From NCBI GenBank assembly GCA_903840165.1, contig CAIMEY010000082.1:1-64000 (forward strand): a DNA stretch of 64,000 bases, given 5' to 3'. Position numbers and translations under genes: made by a program. This document shows positions 25,292-33,700 of the stretch, piece after piece. The stretch comes from an uncultured Myxococcales bacterium (GTDB lineage: Bacteria > Myxococcota_A > UBA9042). Positions within the stretch are counted from its first letter, which is position 1, and every line of letters begins with the position of its first letter. Under the pieces are notes generated by a model. The model did no database searches. It was given only the letters and a program-made list of their open reading frames with translations, and had not been told where the DNA came from.

Positions 25292-27178
25292 TCAGTGAAA
25301 CAGCCGGTTGAACCAGGCAAGAACGTCTGGCAGAACGCGTTGGATGTCATTCTTCATCACTACTATGAACAGCAGTCCAAGCAGGCTCATGCCAATATAC
25401 GCGGAAATTTGGCGGATTCGCAGGCTGACGGGCTCGCGCTTGACGGCTTCAATGGCCAAAAACAGCAGGTGACCACCGTCGACCAACGGAATGGGCAAAA
25501 GGTTGAGAATACACAGGTTAACGCTGAGCCAAACCATCATGTCAAAGAAGTAGCCCCAGCCCAAATCCGCCGTGCGCGAAGCCAGTTGCGCCATGAAGAT
25601 GACGCCTCCAACTTCCTTGACCGGCACATGGCGGCGAAACAGCCCCACGACCGTCAACGCGGTAACCTGCAGGGCCTCGCCCATCCGTTCCCGCGTTTCA
25701 AGCAACGCGTGGCCGATAACGTCCGGATTTGGAACCATTTCAGGCTGTTCATACGCCTGCACGGGCAGCATGCCGACGTCGAGCTGGGCCCGGTCGTCTT
25801 TGCCCACGGTCACTTCAACCTTGAGGTCAGCCACGCGATCTATCCAGCCATCGCGAAGAATCTGTTGAGGATCTGGGGAATTGGCCAGGGCCTTGGCCAC
25901 TGGCGTCGTGGCGGTCTGTGGCTGCGCCAGCCATCCAGGGCCTTGCTGCTTCTCCGATTCAGTCAGAATATGGCGAACTTGCATGTGATAGGGCTGGCTC
26001 AACGCCTTCTGCAAAGCGGCAGCCATCTCGGGCCCACTTAGGCCACGATTGCGCGGATCGGTGCGCACATCGTCGGCAGGTTTCCCTAATACTTCAAGCA
26101 GATGCATAAAGCTTCGCGCCGGCTGTCCGTCCAGCGCAAGGATCTCATCGCCTGGGAACAGCCCCGCTTGGCGGTCTGCGGGCGAATCGGCCAGTACCGG
26201 TCCAACCACCCGCTGCGCTGCATCCAGCCCCAAGCCGGCCAAGTCGCGGCTGCCATGTACGGGCAGCACCAGGACTCGTGACTGGCTTTTATGCTGATTA
26301 TCAATGGCTTGCTGGAGATTGGCCCGCGTAGTACGCGGCGGTAGGCTGAGCGACTGCACAGTCAGACTGACGTCTTGGCCTTTGGCAAGCGCGGCCAGGA
26401 ATTCTTCCTCAAACTCATAGTAACGCAACGTCTTTTTGGCACCGATCGCCGTTACGCGGTCTCCTGATCGCAGCCCCGCCAACCAAGCGGCACTGGCCGG
26501 CCGAACGGCAAGGACCGCACTTTGGGCATCGGGCCGCACTTCAATCAGCCCAACAGTGTCCACAAGGCCCAATTCCGCAATCCGCACCTGACGATGTGCC
26601 GCCGGGGTCACCACGAACTGCTTGCGTTGGCCTTGGCGCTCGACGGTCACAGGCGTCGCTTGCCCGGGCCGGGCCGCGATCAGGTGGCGCAGGTCGTCGA
26701 ACGTGGAAATCGCTTGACCGGCCACCTCAAGGACGCGATCGCCTGCCCTCAAGCCGGCCTGGGCCGCGGGGCCCTCGGGCATGACCGTGCCAAGACGTGT
26801 TGAAACAACTTCGCTTTCAAAGAACAGGCCGCTGGTCAGCAAGATGACGACGGGCAAGACCAGGTTGGCAAAGGGCCCGGCAGCCACGATCAAGGCGCGA
26901 CGCCAAACGGCTTTGTTCTGAAACGCCATGGGATGAGAGGCGATTTCTGGATCAAGCGGCGCCTGAGGGTCGTCGCCAAGCATCCGCACAAAGCCGCCGA
27001 GGGGCAGCGCGCGAATGGCATACTGGGTCGCTCCGCGCTGCCATTGCAGGACCGTCGGGCCAAAACCAATTGAAAAAGACAGGACTTGCACGCCCATCCA
27101 GCGTGCGACAAGGAAATGCCCCAACTCGTGCACCAGCACCAGCACGACGATGAGCAGCACGAAATACAAGAGGAACAT
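25292..27178 (-). CDS. rseP: RseP-type site-2 intramembrane zinc protease with three PDZ domains
   Basis: A 628-aa membrane protease. The ATG at 27178 is chosen because GGAG lies five bases upstream and it begins the first membrane helix; the open frame to 27421 is not protein-like. Zinc site HELGH is at residues 17-21 and the second motif is LNLLPIPLVDGGH near residue 560. Three PDZ-like units occur: GLRAGDRVLEVAGQAI, GLRSGDRVTAIGAKKT and GLFPGDEILALDGQPA. RseP usually has about 450 aa and two PDZ domains, so this is enlarged. It would cleave anti-sigma factors or signal-peptide remnants. Often dxr/cdsA lie upstream; they are absent here. Confidence 0.93.
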   Translation of the reverse strand: MFLLYFVLLIVVLVLVHELGHFLVARWMGVQVLSFSIGFGPTVLQWQRGATQYAIRALPLGGFVRMLGDDPQAPLDPEIASHPMAFQNKAVWRRALIVAAGPFANLVLPVVILLTSGLFFESEVVSTRLGTVMPEGPAAQAGLRAGDRVLEVAGQAISTFDDLRHLIAARPGQATPVTVERQGQRKQFVVTPAAHRQVRIAELGLVDTVGLIEVRPDAQSAVLAVRPASAAWLAGLRSGDRVTAIGAKKTLRYYEFEEEFLAALAKGQDVSLTVQSLSLPPRTTRANLQQAIDNQHKSQSRVLVLPVHGSRDLAGLGLDAAQRVVGPVLADSPADRQAGLFPGDEILALDGQPARSFMHLLEVLGKPADDVRTDPRNRGLSGPEMAAALQKALSQPYHMQVRHILTESEKQQGPGWLAQPQTATTPVAKALANSPDPQQILRDGWIDRVADLKVEVTVGKDDRAQLDVGMLPVQAYEQPEMVPNPDVIGHALLETRERMGEALQVTALTVVGLFRRHVPVKEVGGVIFMAQLASRTADLGWGYFFDMMVWLSVNLCILNLLPIPLVDGGHLLFLAIEAVKREPVSLRIRQISAYIGMSLLGLLFIVVMKNDIQRVLPDVLAWFNRLFH

Positions 27179-27823
27179 GCCGGCTCCGGCGGTTGGGGCG
27201 GTCAGAGAAAGGTCGGAAAACAGCTTGAAAGAACAGAAAAAAGCGGCGATGGCAATGGGGGACAACCGGCGTGGTCGCAGCCCCGTGCACGCGGAGGCGA
27301 TCCTCGCGCCCTTGTCCCGCTGCCCGACTCGATGGCCCGCGCAAGGCCGCCGCAATGGGTGCCGGGTTTGGCAACCTACACCAAGCGCAGACCGACGAAA
27401 CGATTTCCCGTGACCTGCCATGCCCGGGTCTCAAGCCGCGTCGCAGTATAGCGCAAATGCCAGCGCGCGCACCTTGAACGCCGCAAGCTGGGTCAATCGC
27501 ACGGTAACAGCTGACAATCGCAGACTGATTCCGGCAGTGCTAGGCCGTTACACCGGAGGATTGAGCCGATTGGTCCGCAGGGCCAGACCCGACACAACTA
27601 CCGGCGCGCAGCGGAGTTCGGGATTCTACATGCAGAACAGCCGGCCGAGGCACTGGATATTGGACGGTTGCGTCGGTGCACGGCTACGCGCAAACCTTAG
27701 GGAGGGCGAGTGGTTACACCTCGCTCGGCCGACGAGGGCAGGATGCTTGGTTTGCAGCCAAAGCCGTTGCGCGGTATGAAGCAAGGACAGCGCCTCAATT
27801 CATGCGCCCGTTCTAGGAGCCCG
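27179..27823. other. Divergent intergenic region between rseP and the Kelch lipoprotein
   Basis: About 645 bases containing the start signals of both divergent genes: GGAG before rseP and AGGAG before the Kelch gene. Open frames extend into it from both sides but lack protein character. No RNA gene or clear promoter was identified. Confidence 0.5.
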
Positions 27824-29623
27824 ATGAGCCACAACCACCGAATTCCCACGCGCCAATCGCCGTCACGCTGGCACGGACTCGGCCTTTCGGTCGTCCTACT
27901 GAGTGCTTGCGCAGCCACGCCCGAATCGCCGACGAGCGACGCAACTGCGCCTGTTTCTGTGATTCTTGCGGCACAAAGCGGTGATTGCCTGACGACAGCA
28001 AACGGCCTCGGCGCTCCGGCAGCTGCGGCGGCCAGCGTCCTCGACGGGGTCGATAGCTTCGTGCTGCGTTGGCAGAGCGCAGACACGCCTCCAAAGACCG
28101 GCGTCGTTCGCGCCAAGCGATCTTCCCTGACCCAAAGCTACTGGCAGGTGAAACTGCCCGTGATGGATAATCTTTCTGTGGATATCGACCTGTGCAATGC
28201 CGCAGGCGACGTGGTCCTGTGGCATGGGCACTCGGACGGACTCAAGGTTGAGAACCAAAAAGAAACAAAGGCGTTTGTCTTTCTGACCCCATCGGGCAAG
28301 CTCGCGTGCGCCGGGCGCATGACCGCGGGCAAGTTGACCGGAGGTAGCCTGCAGTCGGGGACGGCCCTAGCCGGCGGTGCCGCGATCACGGGGGGCAATG
28401 CCCTTGTCGTGGGCGGGGTCAGAACCTGGGACAACAGCAAGCAATTGGGCGCTGGCGGACCTTCCACCGAGGTGTTCGACTACCAGCAGGGAACCTTCCG
28501 GCCCGGCCCGCAGTTGCTGGCCCCTAGAATTCTGCCCCATGTCAATGAGTTAGCAAACGGCAAGTTCCTGGTGGCGGGCGGTATTGGCAGTGTTCGTGGC
28601 AATTCCTCAGCCGCGTGGCCGGTTTCCTTGATGGCCCCAGACCAGGAGCCGGGCGTGCTGGTGGTGAGCAAGGCGGAAGTCCTCGACAGCACCCTGGACA
28701 GCTCCGGCAAAGGTGTTGAAACAGCAGCTAAAGTCGGCGCTGGCAACCTACCCTTTTCCAGTGCCCTGCGCCAGTCCCAGGACATCGTCTACGCAGGTGG
28801 CGTCGGTCCTGATGGCAAACCGAGCAACCAGGCCACAAGACTCAAGGACTTGCTAGGCATTGCCAATGGCGGCCCCGGCAGCGCGTCGGATTTCACGCTC
28901 AAGGTGGCCCGGGTCCAGCCGGCGCTGGTCCGCCTCGGCGCAGACACCTTGGTGTGGGGCGGGCAGGCCACCGGCTTGGCCACCGATGCGGGAGAGTGGA
29001 TTGCAGCGGACATTGCCAGCAGCGAAGCCCTGACTGTCACAGGTGATTCTGACCTTCTGGCCGACACCAAGCTCGCTACGGCGGGGGCGGCCGTCGCCCT
29101 GCTGTCTTCAACGGCCGATTCGGCGGTTCTCCTGGTTGTGGGCGGTGTTCCGCTGTCCACGCCGCACAAGGCCCAGGATGTGCCAAGCTACGTTGTGGTG
29201 GTTTCGCTCAAGGATAAGACCGCGCAAATCAAGAAGATTCAGTTGTCTCAGGGTGTCCTGCGTGGTGGCCTCGGCACCCTAGCCACGGTCCTGCCGACGG
29301 GCGAGGTGCTAGTGGCCGGCGGTCTGCTCGCCTTGCAGGGCGTCACTGGCGTCTGCGATGGTAAACCGGAATGCATTTTGGATAGTTGGGTCGTTCTGGC
29401 GCCACCGACCGACGTTTCTGGTGCCCAAGTGCCGCTAACGGTCTTGGACAGCGGTACCTTTGCGGCCCCACAGTTTGGCGTCATTGGCCTGCCTCTGCCC
29501 GGTGCCGAACTGCTAGCGGGTGGACAACATAGCGTAGTCGCCGGTGATTCTGGCCTCGTTCTGGACCCAGCCGGCCGGTTGCTGTCGATCGCCCCGCTGG
29601 CCATTGGCATTTGCACGCCCTAA
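27824..29623 (+). CDS. Kelch-repeat lipoprotein
   Basis: A 599-aa protein starting at the ATG at 27824 with AGGAG four bases upstream. The signal ends LLSAC (lipobox). Seven or so Kelch-type strands with the Gly-Gly doublet follow: NALVVGG, KFLVAGG, DIVYAGG, TLVWGGQ, LLVVGG, EVLVAGG and AELLAGGQ, which would close a single beta-propeller on the outer surface. Such proteins are common in Myxococcota, usually as interaction scaffolds; no enzyme residues seen. lipA begins 83 bases downstream on the same strand, but a functional connection is not evident. Confidence 0.88.
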   Translation: MSHNHRIPTRQSPSRWHGLGLSVVLLSACAATPESPTSDATAPVSVILAAQSGDCLTTANGLGAPAAAAASVLDGVDSFVLRWQSADTPPKTGVVRAKRSSLTQSYWQVKLPVMDNLSVDIDLCNAAGDVVLWHGHSDGLKVENQKETKAFVFLTPSGKLACAGRMTAGKLTGGSLQSGTALAGGAAITGGNALVVGGVRTWDNSKQLGAGGPSTEVFDYQQGTFRPGPQLLAPRILPHVNELANGKFLVAGGIGSVRGNSSAAWPVSLMAPDQEPGVLVVSKAEVLDSTLDSSGKGVETAAKVGAGNLPFSSALRQSQDIVYAGGVGPDGKPSNQATRLKDLLGIANGGPGSASDFTLKVARVQPALVRLGADTLVWGGQATGLATDAGEWIAADIASSEALTVTGDSDLLADTKLATAGAAVALLSSTADSAVLLVVGGVPLSTPHKAQDVPSYVVVVSLKDKTAQIKKIQLSQGVLRGGLGTLATVLPTGEVLVAGGLLALQGVTGVCDGKPECILDSWVVLAPPTDVSGAQVPLTVLDSGTFAAPQFGVIGLPLPGAELLAGGQHSVVAGDSGLVLDPAGRLLSIAPLAIGICTP

Positions 29624-29706
29624 GGGCCAGGTCCGCCTCAACAAGCCCCTGAACTTTGATCCCCATCCATCGCCGCGCCCCATGTTCGCAGGTGCCGAGG
29701 CAGCCC

Positions 29707-30645
29707 ATGCGCATATCCCCAGAAAAGACCTCCCTTTTGCGCGAGCGCGATCGGCAGGACGGCAAGCCCGTGCGCCGTTTGCCGCCCTGGCTCAAGGCGC
29801 CGCTGCCGGGCGGGGAGCGTTACGCCGCCATCAAAAATCGCCTTGACGACAAGAGCTTACACACCGTATGCCAGGCGGCGCAGTGCCCCAACATCGGCGA
29901 ATGCTGGAACCAGGGCACGGCGACGTTGATGCTCATGGGCGACAGCTGCACGCGCACGTGTCGGTTCTGCGCCGTCAAGAACGCGCCGACGCCACCGCCT
30001 TTAGACGCCGATGAACCGCGCAAGGCCGGCGAGCAAGTGGCGCTGATGGCTTTGGATTACGTTGTGATGACCAGCGTCAACCGCGACGACCTGCCCGATG
30101 GGGGCGCAAGCCACTTCGCGGCCGCCATCACCGAGGTCAAGCGCCAAAGCCCGCACACGCTGGTAGAGGTCCTGACGCCTGATTTTCAAGGGAAAGAGCC
30201 TGACATCGCCACCGTGGTCGATGCGGGGCCCGATGTGTTCGCCCACAACGTCGAGACCGTGGCGGAACTGCAGCGGCTGGTGCGCGATCGGCGGGCCAAC
30301 TATGCGCAAAGCCTCGCTGTTCTGCAATTCGCTAAGCGCAGGCGCCCCAAGACCGTGACCAAAAGTTCCATCATGCTGGGGCTCGGCGAAACGGACGATC
30401 AAGTCCGCCAAACTTTACTGGATTTGCGCGCCCATGGCGTCGATGCCGTGACCCTGGGCCAGTATCTGCGACCTTCCCCCTGGCACCAGGAAGTCGTCCA
30501 GTTCGTCGAGCCTGAGGCCTTCACCCGCTGGGAAGCGTATGCGCTGGAAATCGGCTTTTCGTATTGTGCTTCAGGGGCTTTGGTCCGCTCCAGCTACCGC
30601 GCCGGCGAGTTCTATCTGCGCGGCCTAGTGCAGGGCAACACTTAG
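29707..30645 (+). CDS. lipA: Lipoyl synthase
   Basis: A 312-aa radical SAM enzyme that inserts two sulphurs into octanoyl groups on carrier proteins (pyruvate and 2-oxoglutarate dehydrogenase, GcvH). Both clusters are visible: the auxiliary CxxxxCxxxxxC motif in CQAAQCPNIGEC and the radical SAM motif CTRTCRFC. VMTSVNRDDLPDGGA, HNVETV, and KSSIMLGLGE are also family hallmarks, and the C-terminal RSSYRAGE provides the conserved RSSY Ser ligand. The ATG at 29707 has GAGG six bases upstream; an earlier in-frame ATG at 29656 has no ribosome site. No lipB is adjacent. Confidence 0.97.
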   Translation: MRISPEKTSLLRERDRQDGKPVRRLPPWLKAPLPGGERYAAIKNRLDDKSLHTVCQAAQCPNIGECWNQGTATLMLMGDSCTRTCRFCAVKNAPTPPPLDADEPRKAGEQVALMALDYVVMTSVNRDDLPDGGASHFAAAITEVKRQSPHTLVEVLTPDFQGKEPDIATVVDAGPDVFAHNVETVAELQRLVRDRRANYAQSLAVLQFAKRRRPKTVTKSSIMLGLGETDDQVRQTLLDLRAHGVDAVTLGQYLRPSPWHQEVVQFVEPEAFTRWEAYALEIGFSYCASGALVRSSYRAGEFYLRGLVQGNT

Positions 30646-30706
30646 AAAACCCTTAATATTACAGAAATCTTGATCGAACTCGCGGCGAGCGACGGAGCCC
30701 GTGCCC

Positions 30707-33700
30707 CTACTTGCAAATGCCCGCCGTACACGCTTTGCCCGCTGCGCACGCCGCGCCGGATCCACAAGTGCAGAAGTTAGACTGGCACTTGTCGCCTTGG
30801 TTGGAGTTGCACCCCTGAAGGCCACAAGCGCAGGTGTCTGAAACCATGAGCGAGCCGGAACTGGTGCACTTTGTTCCAGAAATACAAACTGCATCGCCAC
30901 TGCAGGGCATGGTCCCGTTGGCCGCGCACTTGTAGACGCCAGTCGGGCAGGTGTCCGCGTCCGGGCCGTCGCACTTCTGGTTCTTCTGTTCAAAGCCGTT
31001 GTCGATCACGCCATCGCAGTCATCGTCAAAATCGTTGCAAAGTTCAATAATTCCCTGCTTGGTCTCGGTGCCACAGATGACCTTGCCGTTGTTGTCGCAG
31101 ACCTTGACGCCGTTCTTGCACAGATCGCTGTCGGGACCGTCGCAGGCGTCGCCAAGACCCAAACCGTCATCGGTAATGCCGTTACAGTCATCGTCTTTGC
31201 CGTTGCAGATCTCGACAATATTGGTAATGAATTCGTTGGTGCACTCCACCGTCAACCCGCTCTTGGCGCAGGTCCAGGAACCATTGGCGCACTGGTCCGT
31301 GTCCGGGCCGTCGCAGGCTTGACCGAGGTCTGGCCAGTTTTCATCGGTCAGGCCATTGCAATCATTATCTTTTCCATCGCAAACCTCGGCGGTTGGCCCA
31401 CCAGATCCAGGTAACTCATTGCAAATCACCGACTTACCACCACCATCGCAGATATTGGTGCCGTTCTTGCATTGGTCAGGGTCCGGACCGTCACACGCCT
31501 TGCCCTTGGTCGGGTACGGATCGTCTACGATACCATTGCAATCATTGTCTTTGTCGTCACAGGTCACTTCTTTGGCTTCGTAGCCAAAGCCGGCGTACGC
31601 GCACTGCCACTTGCCCGCAACGCAGGTGCCGGACATGGCGAGGGCGCACACACCTGTCTGATTACACGATGAATTCTTGGCAAGCAGGCCGTCATCGGTC
31701 ACGCCGTTGCAATCGTTGTCCTTGGCATCGCAGCTTTCTAGCTTGGCGTTGCTGGCCGGGCCGTCGGGATTGACGGAGCACACGGGCTTAAGTGCCGCAC
31801 AAACCACCGTTCCTAAACCACATTCGCCGATGCCGGAGCACGGCGCACCGACCGGCAGGCCGCTATACAGCAGCGTATCATCGGTCTTGCCATTGCAATC
31901 ATTGTCTTTCATATCGCAGACTTCAGCCTTGGCTTGGCTGCTAGGGCCGTCCGGATCGGTCGAGCAAGTCGCCAACTGCGTGAGCTTGCTGCAAACGACC
32001 TTACCAGCGCCGCACTCGCCGATGCCGTCGCAGGCGGCACCCAGAGGCAACTGCTCCAAGCCATAGGTGAAATTCTCATCGGTCAAACCATTACAGTCGT
32101 TATCCTGCCCATCGCAGACCTCGGCAATGTTGGTCAGCGACTCGTTGATGCACTCGTGATCGCTGCCGTCGGGCTTGCAACTCCAGGTGCCGGTCTTGCA
32201 CTGATCGCTGTCTGGGCCATCGCAGGCGACGCCAACGGCGAATCCTTCGTCGGTCAGGCCATTGCAATCGTTGTCGAGGCCGTCGCAGGAAATCTCTTTC
32301 ACCTCATAATTCGCGACGTTGCTGTAGTCGCAACTCCAAGCAGCGTTGTCGCAACTGGCCTTGGTCTGGCCGGCCGCGCAGACGCCCAACTTCTTGCAGG
32401 AACTATCTTTGAGACCCAGGTTGTCATCGGTCTGGCCGTTGCAATCGTTGTCCAGGCCATCGCAAACCTCTGCCTTTGCCTTAGCTTGCGAGCCATTGGC
32501 CAGGGTGGAACAGGTCACCTGCTTGTCCTTTGCGCACTCGACCGTGCCAACGCCACAGATGCCGCCGGCGTCACAAGCCTGGCCCTTGGCAATACCCTTC
32601 CATGACAAGTTATCGTCGGTCAAGCCATTGCAATCATTATCCAAACCGTCACAAAGTTCCTTGCCATCAAAGATCAGGAACGCGTCCGGATTGGTCGAGC
32701 AAGTCGCCGCTTTGGTGTTCGGACCGCAAACCACGGTGCCTTCGCCGCAGGCCCCGACGCCTTTGCAGACGGCGCCCAGGGGCTTACCGTTGTAGAACTG
32801 GCCTTCGTCAATGACCCCGTCGCAGTTGTTGTCAATGCCGTCGCACACCTCTGCAATATCTTGAATGGTTTCAGTGCTGCAAATGGTGCCCTTGCCGTCG
32901 CCGCTGCAAACGGTGGTGCCATTGGCGCAGAAGTCCGTGTCGGGGCCATCGCACGGTTCGGTCAGCTTGGGCCAAGTTTCATCCGTCAAACCGTTGCAGT
33001 CGTCGTCTTCGCCGTTGCAGAGTTCGACCAAGTTGATCTTGGTTTCGTTGACGCAGATGTGGTCAGAGCCATCCTTGGCGCAAGTCCATGTACCGTTGGC
33101 GCAACTGTCCGAGTCGGGGCCGTCGCAGGCCTGGCCGATGGCAAAGTCCTCATCCGTCTGGCCGTCGCAGTCGTCGTCCAAACCATTACAGGTTTCAACA
33201 ATATCGGTGATCGTTTCAGTGCCGCAGACCTTGTCCAAGTGGTCGACGGTGCAGGCCCATGTGCCGTTCTTGCATTGGTCGGTGTCGGGACCGTCGCAGG
33301 CTTGGCCGACCAAGAAATCTTCGTCGGTGCTGCCGTCGCAGTCGTTGTCCAAGTTGTCGCACAGGTACTCTTTTTCGCCCTGGTAGCCAATGACGGCACT
33401 GTAATTGCACTGCCATTTACCGCTCTTGCACGCGGCCTGGACGTTTTCAACACTGCATAGGCCCGTCTGCTTGCAACTGGAATCAGCCACGGTCAGGCCC
33501 TCGTCGATGTGGCCGTCGCAGTTGTCGTCCAGGCCATTGCAGACCTCGGGTTTGCCCTTGTAGGCTGAACCACCGAACATTGTGGAGCAAATCGCCAGTT
33601 TTGAACCATCAGAGCTGCATTCGACCACGCCAGGCACCTTGCCGCAGAGGCCGTTGCCAAAGCACTTTTGGCCAATGGCGGCGCCGGCGTAGAGCATGCC

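Noticed and set aside
27179..27421. 81-residue N-terminal extension of the RseP-type protease
   Set aside because: Not membrane-like or conserved in appearance; the ATG at 27178 has a good ribosome site and starts the first helix.
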